From Siculibacillus lacustris (lineage in GTDB: Bacteria; Pseudomonadota; Alphaproteobacteria; Rhizobiales; Ancalomicrobiaceae), in contig NZ_SJFN01000001.1 in the NCBI RefSeq assembly GCF_004328075.1, positions 1 to 64,000 on the forward strand: a stretch of 64,000 nt of DNA, written 5' to 3'. Both the position numbers and the translations under genes were made by a program. Below the pieces are notes generated by a model. That model was not told where the DNA came from, searched no databases, and saw only the letters and a program-made list of their open reading frames with translations. Below are positions 12,508-20,948 of this stretch, piece by piece; positions within the stretch are counted from its first letter, which is position 1; each line of letters begins with the position of its first letter.

Positions 12508-12555
12508 CTCCTCGTCGTCCGCCGCGACGCGTCCACCCGAGAACGGAAGCCCCCC

Positions 12556-13848
12556 ATGAACGACACGGTCAACATCGCCTACGGCCGCGGCCATCTCGCC
12601 GTCCGCCTGCCCGACGACGCCGAGGCGACGGTCATCCGCAAGGTCACCCTGCCCAAGCTCGGCGACCAGACGGCGGCGATCCGGGCGGCGCTCGAGGCCC
12701 CGATCGGTGCGGTCCCCTATTCGACCCTGGTGAAGGGCCGGAGGAGCGCCTGCATCCTGATCTGCGACATCACCCGGCCGGTGCCGAACCGGCTGTTCCT
12801 GCGGCCGATGATCGAAGGGCTGCTCGCCGCGGGCATGCCCGCCGCGGCGATCTCGGTGGTGGTGGCGACCGGCCTGCATCGCCCCAACGAAGGCGCCGAG
12901 TTGGCCGAGCTGGTCGGCGACCCCTGGGTGCTCGACACGGTGCGGGTCGAGAACCATTTCGCCCGCGACGACGACGCCCATGTCGACCTCGGCCCGACCT
13001 CGCGCGGCACGCCGGTCAAGATCGACCGCCGCTTCGTCGACGCCGATCTGCGCATCGTCACCGGGCTGATCGAGCCGCATTTCATGGCCGGCTGGTCGGG
13101 CGGGCGCAAGGTGATCGCCCCCGGCGTCGCCCATCACGAGACCATCCGCACCTTTCATTCCGCCCGCTTCATGGAAGATCCGCTGGCGGTCCAGTGCAAT
13201 CTGGTCGGCAATCCGCTGCACGAGGAACAGCTGGAGATCGTCGCCAAGATCGGCGAGGTCTACGCGCTCAACACCGTCCTCGACGAGGACCGCGATCTGG
13301 TCCACGTGACCTTCGGCGAGGTGATCGCCAGCCATCTCGCGGCGATCGAGTTCATCGCCGAATCCACCGCGATCGCCGTGCCGCGGCGCTTCAAGACCAT
13401 CGTCACCTCGTCGGCCGGCTATCCCCTCGACAAGACCTACTACCAGACGGTCAAGGGCATGGTCACGCCGATGGACATCCTGGAGCCGGGCGGCACGCTG
13501 ATCATCGCCTCGGAATGTTCGGAGGGCTTCGGCTCGCCGGAGTTCCGCGACGCCCAGGAGCGACTGGTGACCCTCGGACCGGAACGCTTCCTGGCCACGC
13601 TGAAGGCCAAGACCTTCGCCGAGATCGACGAGTGGCAGACCGAGATGCAGCTGAAGCCGATGCGGATGAGCCGCGTCCAGCTCTACACCACCGGCCTCGG
13701 CGCGGAAGAGCGGCGGATCACCGGCGTCGAACTGGTCGAGTCGGTCGAGGCGGCGATCCGGGCGAGCATCGATCGCGCCGGCGACGTCGCGGTGGCGATC
13801 ATCCCGGAAGGACCCTATGTGGTGCCGGTCCATGCCGCTCGAAGCTGA
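12556..13848 (+). CDS. larA: LarA-family nickel-dependent hydroxyacid racemase/epimerase
   Basis: A 430-residue LarA homologue using the nickel-pincer nucleotide cofactor to racemise or epimerise a 2-hydroxyacid by hydride transfer. The cofactor and catalytic residues are in place: His108 (TGLHRP), His175 and Lys185 (EPHFMAGWSGGRK, where Lys carries the covalent cofactor) and His201 (TFHS). These differ by at most one residue from the L. plantarum numbering. The complete cofactor set larC, larE, larB follows. The superfamily includes enzymes acting on lactate, malate, 2-hydroxyglutarate and D-gluconate. With kdgT upstream and glycerate kinase downstream, an aldonate or glycerate is more likely than lactate. 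Confidence 0.92.
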   Translation: MNDTVNIAYGRGHLAVRLPDDAEATVIRKVTLPKLGDQTAAIRAALEAPIGAVPYSTLVKGRRSACILICDITRPVPNRLFLRPMIEGLLAAGMPAAAISVVVATGLHRPNEGAELAELVGDPWVLDTVRVENHFARDDDAHVDLGPTSRGTPVKIDRRFVDADLRIVTGLIEPHFMAGWSGGRKVIAPGVAHHETIRTFHSARFMEDPLAVQCNLVGNPLHEEQLEIVAKIGEVYALNTVLDEDRDLVHVTFGEVIASHLAAIEFIAESTAIAVPRRFKTIVTSSAGYPLDKTYYQTVKGMVTPMDILEPGGTLIIASECSEGFGSPEFRDAQERLVTLGPERFLATLKAKTFAEIDEWQTEMQLKPMRMSRVQLYTTGLGAEERRITGVELVESVEAAIRASIDRAGDVAVAIIPEGPYVVPVHAARS

Positions 13849-15205
13849 ACCGCTGCACGTCCATCTCGATGCGGTCGGGGGGGCGGCCGGCGACATGTTC
13901 GTCGCCGCCCTGCTCGACGCGCTGCCGCATCTGCGGCCGCGGGTGTTCGCCGATCTCGCCGCGGTGCTGCCGGCGTCTTGCGGCCGACCGGTGCTGGTCC
14001 CCGGCACCAGCGGCGGCATCGCCGTCACCCGCTTCGGCCTGGACGGGCCGGAGCCGGAGGTGGCGCGAGAGCATGGGCATGGGCACGAGCACGCGCATGC
14101 GGCCGGACACGATCACGGTCACTCGCACGGGCACGGCCATGACCACCCCCACGGCCATGATCACAGCCACGACCATGCCCATGGCCACGATCACCCCCAC
14201 TCCCACGACGCCCCGTCCGGGCCGGCGCGGATCGTGCGCTTTCCGGAGATCGCCGCGATGATCGCGGCGGCCGACCTCGCCCCGGGCACCGGCGCGGCGG
14301 CGATCGCCATTCTGCGCCGCCTCGCCGAAGCCGAGAGCCGGATGCACGCGGTGCCGCTCGACGACGTGCATTTCCACGAGCTCGCCGATTGGGATTCGCT
14401 GATGGACGTGGTGGCGGCCGGCAGCCTGATCGCCGCGTTGCCCAACGCCACCTGGAGCGTCTCCGATCTGCCGCGCGGCCGCGGATTGGTGCGCACCGCC
14501 CATGGCCTGTTGCCGGTGCCGGCGCCGGCCACCGCGGCGATCCTCGGACGCTTCTCGTGGCGCGACGACGGCATCGGCGGCGAGCGGGTGACCCCGACCG
14601 GCGCGGCGATCCTCGCCCATCTGATCGACCCCGACACGCCGCATCCCGCCGCCGGGCGGCTCGGTGCGACCGGCACCGGCGCCGGCACGCGAACCCTGCC
14701 GGGGATGCCCAACATCCTGCGCGCCCTGGTGTTCACCGCCGCGCAGGAGGCGGCCCCGGCCGACGACGACGAGGTGATGGTGGTCACCTTCGACGTCGAC
14801 GACATGACCGGCGAGGAGATCGCCGTGGCGGCCGAGCGGCTGCGGGCCTGCGACGGGGTGATCGACCTGACGCTCGGCGCCCGCCAGGGCAAGAAGGGCC
14901 GCCCGGTCACCGACTTCCGCCTGATGGTCCGGCCCGCCGCTCTCGCCGCGGTCGGCGAGCGCTGTTTCCTGGAGACCGCGACGCTCGGCTTGCGTTGGCG
15001 CGCGGAACGGCGCATCTGCCTGCCGCGGGGCGCCGCGGCAGTGGTCGTCGACGGCCGCACCCTGGCGGTCAAGCGGGCGGAACGGCCCGACGGCCGCACC
15101 ACCGTCAAGGTGGAGAACGATTCCCTCGCCCCGATCGACGGGCTCGGCGCGCGGCGCCGGGCGCAGCGGGCGGCCGAGAACGACGCAGAGGAGACCGACG
15201 CTTGA
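13832..15205 (+). CDS. larC: Nickel-pincer cofactor nickel-insertion protein LarC
   Basis: A 457-residue CTP-dependent cyclometallase that inserts nickel into the pincer nucleotide. It starts with the typical LHVHLDAVGGAAGDMFVAALLDAL and ends with the substrate/CTP region (RQGKKGRPVTDF, KVENDSLAPIDGLGARRRAQ). A histidine-rich loop of about 45 residues near 80-125 (HGHGHEHAHAAGHDHGH...) is a likely nickel reservoir. In L. plantarum larC is split and joined by programmed frameshifting; here it is one uninterrupted frame. It overlaps the larA end by 17 bases. An ATG at 13817 is an alternative start. Confidence 0.9.
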   Translation: MPLEAEPLHVHLDAVGGAAGDMFVAALLDALPHLRPRVFADLAAVLPASCGRPVLVPGTSGGIAVTRFGLDGPEPEVAREHGHGHEHAHAAGHDHGHSHGHGHDHPHGHDHSHDHAHGHDHPHSHDAPSGPARIVRFPEIAAMIAAADLAPGTGAAAIAILRRLAEAESRMHAVPLDDVHFHELADWDSLMDVVAAGSLIAALPNATWSVSDLPRGRGLVRTAHGLLPVPAPATAAILGRFSWRDDGIGGERVTPTGAAILAHLIDPDTPHPAAGRLGATGTGAGTRTLPGMPNILRALVFTAAQEAAPADDDEVMVVTFDVDDMTGEEIAVAAERLRACDGVIDLTLGARQGKKGRPVTDFRLMVRPAALAAVGERCFLETATLGLRWRAERRICLPRGAAAVVVDGRTLAVKRAERPDGRTTVKVENDSLAPIDGLGARRRAQRAAENDAEETDA

Positions 15206-15999
15206 CGATCGCCATCCGCGAAGCGGCCCTGGTGGCCGCCCTCGACCGCCACCCCGCCCTGGCGATCGCCGTCAGCGGCGGCGTCGATTCGATGGTGCTG
15301 GCCCATGTCGGCCACCGCCTGTCGCAGGCCGCGACCACCGCGGTCCATGCGGTGTCGCCGGCGGTGCCGGCGCTGGCCACCGCCCGGGTCGAGGACCACG
15401 CCCGCCGCTTCGGCTGGCGGCTGCGGCTGATCGACGCCGGCGAGCTCGCCGATCCGGCCTATCGCGCCAATCCGGTCGACCGCTGTTTCTATTGCAAGAG
15501 CAACCTCTACAGCCGCATCCGCGAGGTGATCGGCGGATCGATCGCCTCCGGCACCAATCTAGACGATCTCGACGACTTCCGACCGGGCCTCGACGCGGCA
15601 CGACGGGCCGAAGTCGTGCATCCCTTCGTCGAGGCGGGGCTCGGCAAGGCCGACATCTACGAACTCGCCCGCGCCTATGGGCTCGACGACCTCGCGGCGC
15701 TGCCGGCTCAGCCGTGTCTGGCCAGCCGCATCGAGACCGGCATCGGCGTCGACGAGGACGCCCTGGCGTTCATCGAGGCGGTGGAGATCGAGCTCGCGGC
15801 GGCGCTGCCCGGCGCCGAGGCGCTGCGTTGTCGCATCACCGCGGCCGGCGTCTTCGCCGAATGCGCGCCGCTGCCCGAGGGGCCGCAGGCCGAAGCGATC
15901 GCCGCTCGGGTCGCGGCACTGGCGGCCGCCGCCGGGCGGCCGTTCGGCGGGCTCCGGGCCTATCGCCGCGGCGCGGCCTTCCTGCGGGACCTGCGATGA
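15202..15999 (+). CDS. larE: ATP-dependent sacrificial sulfur transferase LarE
   Basis: A 265-residue PP-loop enzyme that adenylates the pyridinium biscarboxylate and donates sulfur for the nickel pincer ligand. It has the PP-loop IAVSGGVDSMVLAHV near residue 25, the VDRCFYCKSNLY block, and Cys172 in QPCLASRI, at about the position of the sacrificial Cys176 of L. plantarum LarE. The start is a TTG at 15202 overlapping the larC stop, chosen because it gives the family-normal N-terminus. The CxxC in CFYCK could instead indicate a cluster-assisted variant. Confidence 0.9.
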   Translation: MTIAIREAALVAALDRHPALAIAVSGGVDSMVLAHVGHRLSQAATTAVHAVSPAVPALATARVEDHARRFGWRLRLIDAGELADPAYRANPVDRCFYCKSNLYSRIREVIGGSIASGTNLDDLDDFRPGLDAARRAEVVHPFVEAGLGKADIYELARAYGLDDLAALPAQPCLASRIETGIGVDEDALAFIEAVEIELAAALPGAEALRCRITAAGVFAECAPLPEGPQAEAIAARVAALAAAAGRPFGGLRAYRRGAAFLRDLR

Positions 16000-16661
16000 G
16001 AGAGTTCGAGATCGACTGGGACCGCGAAGCCCGCACCGGCAGTGCCGAAGCGATCCTGTGCGACGGCAAGAGCGTCGCGCAGATCGAGGCGATCCTCGCG
16101 GCGGCCGGCGATCGCCGTCTGTTGCTGACCCGTCTCGACGGGGAGAAGCACGACGCCCTGGCGGCGGCGACGCGGCGGCGGCTCGACCACGATCCGCTCT
16201 CGCGTACGGCGACCCACGGCGCGCCGGCGCCGGTGCGGCGCCCCGGGCCGGGGATCGTCTGCGCCGGAACCTCCGACCTGCCGGTGGCGCGCGAAGCGGC
16301 GCGCAGCCTCGCCTTCGCCGGCTGGGCGGCACCGATCGTCGCCGACGTCGGGGTCGCCGGGCTGTGGCGGCTCTTCGCCCGGCTCGACGAGATCCGCGGC
16401 TTCTCGGTGGTGATCGTGGTGGCCGGCATGGAGGGGGCGCTGTTCGGCGTGCTCGCCGGCCTGATCGCCGCGCCGGTGATCGCCGTGCCGACCTCGATCG
16501 GCTACGGCGTGGCGACCGGCGGCCGCGCGGCGCTGACCGGGGCGCTGGCCTCCTGTGCGCCGGGGCTGGTCACCGTCAACATCGACAACGGCTTCGGCGC
16601 CGCCTGCGCGGCGCTGCGCATCCTCGAGACCTTCCCGACCGCCCCTCACCCGATTCCATGA
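15996..16661 (+). CDS. larB: Pyridinium biscarboxylate mononucleotide synthase LarB
   Basis: A 221-residue enzyme that carboxylates nicotinic acid adenine dinucleotide as the first step of the nickel-pincer cofactor. The PurE-like C-terminal half has GIVCAGTSDLPVAREAA, VADVGVAGLWRL, VVIVVAGMEGALFGVLAGL and PVIAVPTSIGYGVATGG. The ATG overlaps the larE stop (ATGA), so larC, larE and larB are a tightly coupled unit. The order larA-larC-larE-larB supplies the full cofactor pathway apart from a nickel transporter, which is not in the window. Confidence 0.92.
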   Translation: MREFEIDWDREARTGSAEAILCDGKSVAQIEAILAAAGDRRLLLTRLDGEKHDALAAATRRRLDHDPLSRTATHGAPAPVRRPGPGIVCAGTSDLPVAREAARSLAFAGWAAPIVADVGVAGLWRLFARLDEIRGFSVVIVVAGMEGALFGVLAGLIAAPVIAVPTSIGYGVATGGRAALTGALASCAPGLVTVNIDNGFGAACAALRILETFPTAPHPIP

Positions 16662-16722
16662 CCACCCGCCCCGTCCGCGGCTCGCGCCGCGCACGGCTCA
16701 GCAGCCTCCAGGGAGACTCCCC

Positions 16723-17868
16723 ATGAAGATCGTGATCGCGCCGGATTCCTACAAGGAGAGCCTGTCGGCGCTCGAGGTGGCCCTGGAGATCGAAACCGGA
16801 TTCCGCGAGATCTTTCCCGATGCGGTCTATGTCCGCATCCCCGTCGCCGACGGCGGCGAGGGCACGGTCGACGCGATGGTCGCGGCGACCGGCGGCACCT
16901 CGATCGACACGCCGGTGACCGGCCCGCTCGGGCAACCGGTCGTGGCACGCTGGGGCCTGACCGGCGACGGCGGCACCGCGGTGATCGAGATGGCGGCGGC
17001 GAGCGGCCTGACGCTGGTCGCGCCGGACGCGCGCAATCCGCTGCTCACCACCACCTACGGGGTCGGCGAGCTGATCCGCGCCGCCCTCGACCAGGGCTCG
17101 CGGCGCTTCATCATCGGCATCGGCGGCAGCGCCACCAACGACGGCGGCGCCGGCATGGTCGAAGCGCTGGGCGGACGTCTGCTCGACGGCGAAGGCCGGG
17201 CGATCGTCCGCGGCGGCGGCGGCCTCGCGTCGCTCGCCCGCATCGACGTCGCCGGGCTCGACCCGCGGCTCGCCGAGTGCCGGATCGAAGTCGCCTGCGA
17301 CGTCGACAATCCGCTGACCGGGCCGCACGGCGCTTCGGCGACCTTCGGGCCGCAGAAGGGCGCGACCCCGGCGATGGTCGCCGAACTCGACGCGGCGCTC
17401 GCCCACTATGCCGCCATCATCCAGCGCGACCTCGGCAAGGCGGTGGCCGATCTGCCCGGCGCCGGTGCGGCCGGCGGCCTCGGCGCGGCGATGGTCGCCT
17501 TCCTCGGCGCCACCCTGCGGCCGGGGGCCGAAATCGTCACCACCGCGCTCGGCCTCGACGCGGCGGTCGCCGACGCCGATCTGGTGATCACCGGCGAAGG
17601 CCGGATCGACGGCCAGACGGTGCACGGCAAGACGCCGATGGGCGTGGCGCGGGTCGCCGCCCGCCACGGCAAGCCGGTGATCGGCATCGCCGGCTGCCTC
17701 GGCACCGGCTCGGAGCTGGTCCATGGCCACGACATCGCCGCGGTGTTCGCGGTGATGCGCCGGCCCTGCACGGTGGCCGAAGCGCTGGCCGACGCCGCCG
17801 TCAACGTCCGCACCGCGGCGCGCAACGTCGCCGCGGCGATCGCGCTGGGCCGCAGTCTCGCGCGCTGA
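16723..17868 (+). CDS. garK: Glycerate kinase (GarK/GlxK type)
   Basis: A 381-residue glycerate 2-kinase. Landmarks are MKIVIAPDSYKESLSALEVA at the N-terminus, VADGGEGTVDAMV, the FIIGIGGSATNDGGAGMVEALGG block, CDVDNPLTGPHGAS and VITGEGRIDGQTVHGKTP. It phosphorylates D-glycerate to 2-phosphoglycerate, feeding glycolysis. It begins 61 bases after larB with GGGAG upstream and appears to be the last gene of the cluster. A nickel racemase upstream could convert L- to D-glycerate for it; that is a hypothesis from position only. Confidence 0.92.
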   Translation: MKIVIAPDSYKESLSALEVALEIETGFREIFPDAVYVRIPVADGGEGTVDAMVAATGGTSIDTPVTGPLGQPVVARWGLTGDGGTAVIEMAAASGLTLVAPDARNPLLTTTYGVGELIRAALDQGSRRFIIGIGGSATNDGGAGMVEALGGRLLDGEGRAIVRGGGGLASLARIDVAGLDPRLAECRIEVACDVDNPLTGPHGASATFGPQKGATPAMVAELDAALAHYAAIIQRDLGKAVADLPGAGAAGGLGAAMVAFLGATLRPGAEIVTTALGLDAAVADADLVITGEGRIDGQTVHGKTPMGVARVAARHGKPVIGIAGCLGTGSELVHGHDIAAVFAVMRRPCTVAEALADAAVNVRTAARNVAAAIALGRSLAR

Positions 17869-17878
17869 GAGGCGCGCC

Positions 17879-18787
17879 TCAGCGGCCGCTCTCGCGGGCG
17901 AAGCGCCGGGCGACGTCGACGAAGGCCCGGAGTTTCGGCTGGGTCTGGGCGCGCGCCGGAAAATAGAGGTAGAGGCCCGGCCCGGTCGGCAGGTCGGCGG
18001 TGAGCACCCGCTCGAGCCGGCCGGCAGCGACGGCGTCGGCGACCAGCCCGAGCGGCAGGTAGGTGAGGCCCTGCCCGGCCTCGGCCAGGCGCAGCGCCAG
18101 ATCGGCGTCGTCGAGGGTGATCGCCCCCGGCACGTCGATCGACAGATCCCGGCCGTGCCGAGTGAACTCCCAGCGATAGACCGCGCCGGAGGTCGGGAAG
18201 CGGTAGCGCAGCGCCACGTGGCGGGCGAGATCTTCGGGCGCCGCCGGTCGGCCGTGGGCGGCGAAATAGGCCGGGGAACCGACCACCGTCCAGGTGATGT
18301 CGGCGGTGAGGGCCACGGCGATCATGTCGCGGGCGAGCGATTCGCCGATGCGGATGCCGGCGTCGTAGCCCTTCTCGGTGATGTCGAGGGTCCCGTCCTC
18401 GACGGCGATCTCGAGCGTCACGTCGGGACAGGCGGCGCGGAACCGCGCCAGCAGCGGCGCCAGTACCAAGGACACCGCCAGCCGCGGCACGCTCAGCCGC
18501 AACCGACCCATCGGCCGATCGCGGAAGCCGGCGAGCCCCTCGACCGCGGCGCGGATTTCGCCGGCCGCCGGCCCGAGGCGGGCAAGGAAGGCGGCGCCGG
18601 CCTCGGTCAGCCCGACCCGGCGGGTGGTGCGGGCGAACAGCGCCACGCCGAGGCGGGTCTCGAGGGTGCGGATCGCCTGGCCGACCGCGGTCGGGCTGAC
18701 CCCGAGGCTCGCGGCGGCGGCGGTGAAGGAGCGATGTTCGGCGACCGCGAGGAATTCGGTCAGCCCGTCGAAGGGGTCGATGCGCAT
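17879..18787 (-). CDS. LysR family transcriptional regulator
   Basis: A 302-residue LysR regulator. The N-terminal helix-turn-helix contains FLAVAEHRSFTAAAASLGVSPTAVGQAIRTLE, followed by LFARTTRRVGLTEAG, and the remaining about 200 residues form the periplasmic-binding-like effector domain. The start at 18787 (MRIDPFDGL) matches the family N-terminus; an ATG at 18817 would add ten residues. It is divergent from the aldo/keto reductase gene 124 bases away, a common regulator-target layout. The 3' end nearly meets garK, with a short palindrome (GAGGCGCGCCTC, 17869-17880) at the junction. Confidence 0.88.
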   Translation of the reverse strand: MRIDPFDGLTEFLAVAEHRSFTAAAASLGVSPTAVGQAIRTLETRLGVALFARTTRRVGLTEAGAAFLARLGPAAGEIRAAVEGLAGFRDRPMGRLRLSVPRLAVSLVLAPLLARFRAACPDVTLEIAVEDGTLDITEKGYDAGIRIGESLARDMIAVALTADITWTVVGSPAYFAAHGRPAAPEDLARHVALRYRFPTSGAVYRWEFTRHGRDLSIDVPGAITLDDADLALRLAEAGQGLTYLPLGLVADAVAAGRLERVLTADLPTGPGLYLYFPARAQTQPKLRAFVDVARRFARESGR

Positions 18788-18911
18788 CGGATCATGAAGC
18801 CCTGCTTCGCGGTTCATCCAGTCTAGCGCGGTTTATCTCCGCAATGCGAGGGGCGATGGTGAGCGGGTCCGGCGGGAGCGGCCCGCCGCGGCACCCTCGA
18901 GGAGGATCCCC

Positions 18912-19943
18912 ATGCGCACCACCACCCTCGGAGACAGCGGTCTGATCGTGTCGCGGCTCGCCTTCGGGGCGATGACCTTCACCGCCGGCCATCCCGGTCT
19001 GGCGGCGGTCTACAAGACCGAGGCGGCCGAGGCGGAGGCGATGGTCGGCCGGGCGCTCGACGCCGGCATCACCCTGTTCGACACCGCCGACGCCTATGCC
19101 GACGGGCAGTCCGAGGAGATGCTGGGGCGGGCGCTCGGCGCGCGGCGCGACGAAGTGGTGATCACCACCAAGGTCGGCTTCCGCATGGGCGCGCCGCTGA
19201 ACCGGGCCGGCCTGTCGCGGCGCCACATCCTGTGGTCGGTCGACGGCAGTCTGAAGCGGCTCGGCACCGACCGGATCGACCTCTATGTGGTCCACAAGGA
19301 AGATCCCTACACGCCGCTCGAGGAGACGCTGGAGGCGCTCGACGCGGTGGTGCGGGCCGGCAAGGTGCGCTATCTCGGCTTCTCCAACTGGTCGGCGTGG
19401 AAGGTCGCGGCGGCGCTGGAGATCCAGAAGGCACGTGGGCTCGCCCGATTCTGCCACGGCCAGATGCACTATTCGCTGCTCGGGCGCGACGTCGAACGCG
19501 ACGTGATCCCGATGATGCGGCGCTACGGCCTCGGCCTGACGGTGTGGAGCCCGCTCGCTTCCGGATTCCTGACCGGCAAGTACACGCCCGAGACCCTGAA
19601 CGATCCGGCCAACCGCTATTCGGGCTTCGACATCCTGCCCTTCGACAAGGCGGCGGGGTTCCGGCTGGTCGAGACCATGCGGGGGATCGCCGCGGCGCAC
19701 GGGGCGAGCGTCGCCCAGGTGGCGATCGCCTGGCTGTTGGCCAAGAGCGCCGTGTCGAGCGTGCTGATCGGCGCATCGCGGCCGTCGCAGCTCGCCGACA
19801 ATCTCGGCGCCGCCGACCTGACCCTGTCGGCCGAGGCGATTGCCACCCTCGACGCGGCGACGACCCCGGCGCCGGTCTATCCCAACTGGTTCATCGACCG
19901 GCTGGTCGACCCGGCGATGGTCGAAGCGCTGGGCCCGCGCTGA
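18912..19943 (+). CDS. Aldo/keto reductase
   Basis: A 343-residue NAD(P)H-dependent oxidoreductase of the aldo/keto reductase barrel family. The catalytic tetrad is in its usual settings: Asp in LFDTADAYADG, Tyr two residues later in the same block, Lys in VVITTKVGF and His in DLYVVHKEDP. The cofactor-binding end contains SVLIGASRPSQLADN. A strong GAGGAGGA site precedes the ATG. It is likely controlled by the divergent LysR gene. The substrate is unknown; nothing nearby fixes it. Confidence 0.9.
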   Translation: MRTTTLGDSGLIVSRLAFGAMTFTAGHPGLAAVYKTEAAEAEAMVGRALDAGITLFDTADAYADGQSEEMLGRALGARRDEVVITTKVGFRMGAPLNRAGLSRRHILWSVDGSLKRLGTDRIDLYVVHKEDPYTPLEETLEALDAVVRAGKVRYLGFSNWSAWKVAAALEIQKARGLARFCHGQMHYSLLGRDVERDVIPMMRRYGLGLTVWSPLASGFLTGKYTPETLNDPANRYSGFDILPFDKAAGFRLVETMRGIAAAHGASVAQVAIAWLLAKSAVSSVLIGASRPSQLADNLGAADLTLSAEAIATLDAATTPAPVYPNWFIDRLVDPAMVEALGPR

Positions 19944-19988
19944 CCCGCCCGGCGCGACGACCGACCGGCGCCTCGGGGTGTCGACGCC

Positions 19989-20435
19989 TCAGGGCGCCGG
20001 GGCGATCATCGCCACGCAGGCGCGCAGCGCCAGGAGATAGGACTCGACGCCGAAGCCGACGATCTGGCCGCGGACGATCGCCGAGATCACCGAGGTGTGG
20101 CGGAAGGTCTCGCGGGCGTGGACGTTGGACATGTGGACCTCGACGATCGGCACCGTGAGGATCGCCAGGGCGTCGCGGATGCCATAGCTGTAATGGGTCC
20201 AAGCGCCGGCGTTGACCATCACCGCGTCGACGCCCTCGAGATGGGCGCGGTGGATGCGCTCGACGAAGACGCCTTCGTGATTGCTCTGGAAATTCTCGAC
20301 CTCGACCCCGAGCTCGCCGGCGAGCGCTTCGATCCGGCCGTAGATGTCGGCGAGAGTGGCGGTGCCGTACTGGGCGGGATCGCGCCGGCCGAACATGTCG
20401 TGGTTGATGCCGTGCAGCGCCAGGATCTTCGCCAT
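19989..20435 (-). CDS. aroQ: Type II 3-dehydroquinate dehydratase-like protein
   Basis: A 148-residue protein of the AroQ flavodoxin-like family. It keeps ARG-containing lid residues (GRRDPAQYG), QSNHEG, VNAGAWTHYS, VEVHMSNVHARETFRH and a late GFGVESYLLAL. The usual N-terminal GPNLNLLG is replaced by GINHDMFG, and NPGAYTHTS by NAGAWTHYS, so it is a divergent member. It is the last gene of the peptide-uptake operon rather than part of an aromatic pathway, and its substrate may not be dehydroquinate. The start has GGAGA upstream. Confidence 0.75.
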   Translation of the reverse strand: MAKILALHGINHDMFGRRDPAQYGTATLADIYGRIEALAGELGVEVENFQSNHEGVFVERIHRAHLEGVDAVMVNAGAWTHYSYGIRDALAILTVPIVEVHMSNVHARETFRHTSVISAIVRGQIVGFGVESYLLALRACVAMIAPAP

Positions 20436-20507
20436 GTCGCTCTCCGTCGCGGGTTGGGAACGGCGGCGGCGGACCGGCCCGGTCGGGGCCGCTCCGCCGG
20501 GCCGGGA

Positions 20508-20810
20508 TCAGGCGGGGTTCAGCGCGTGGACGGCGCGGGCGGCAATCATGTCGGCGGTCGCGGCGCCATAGGCGGCCATGTGCGGGGCCGCGGCATGGGC
20601 GGCGAGATGAGCGGCGCTCTCCCACTTCTCGATCACCACGAAGGTGTCGGGACCGAAGGTCGCGAGCCCCGGCACGCCGGCGTCGACGGTCGGGCCGTAT
20701 TCGATGCAGCCGGCCTCGGCGCGGACGGTCGGGACGAGCGCCCGGAACAGGTCGAGGACCTGGGCGCGCAGGCCGGGCTTGGTGGTGATGATCGCCACTA
20801 CGTGCAGCAT
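20508..20810 (-). CDS. Antibiotic-biosynthesis-monooxygenase-fold protein (putative quinol monooxygenase)
   Basis: A 100-residue protein of the dimeric alpha/beta-barrel ABM family. It shows VVAIITTKPGLRAQVLDLFRAL, RAEAGCIEYGPTVD, FVVIEKWESAAHLAAHAAAPHMAAY, the usual pattern for YgiN-like quinol monooxygenases. GAGGAAG precedes its ATG. It lies between an isoaspartyl peptidase and an AroQ-like protein in the same direction. The family is often mis-specified; a general small oxygenase or heme-degrading-like role is all that can be claimed. Confidence 0.75.
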   Translation of the reverse strand: MLHVVAIITTKPGLRAQVLDLFRALVPTVRAEAGCIEYGPTVDAGVPGLATFGPDTFVVIEKWESAAHLAAHAAAPHMAAYGAATADMIAARAVHALNPA

Positions 20811-20948
20811 GGGGCTTCCTCGTGTCTGGGAGACGGAACGGCCGGGGCACCGTCGCGGCGCCCTGCGGAGCGCTCCGCGGCCCCGACCTGACAGGCTCGC
20901 TCGGGTCGAGTCAAGGGCTCGCCACGGGAGTGCGGCGAGGGCGACCGG

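Noticed and set aside
14080-14210. Short tandem CAT/CAC-rich DNA repeat in larC
   Set aside because: It is a coding histidine-rich loop in frame with LarC on both sides, not a satellite or CRISPR-like array.
13832-15205. Programmed frameshift in larC, as in L. plantarum
   Set aside because: One uninterrupted frame covers both halves, and no slippery site is needed.
18788-18911. LysR T-N11-A operator in the divergent gap before the aldo/keto reductase
   Set aside because: Several weak T-N11-A matches exist, but none has a good inverted repeat.
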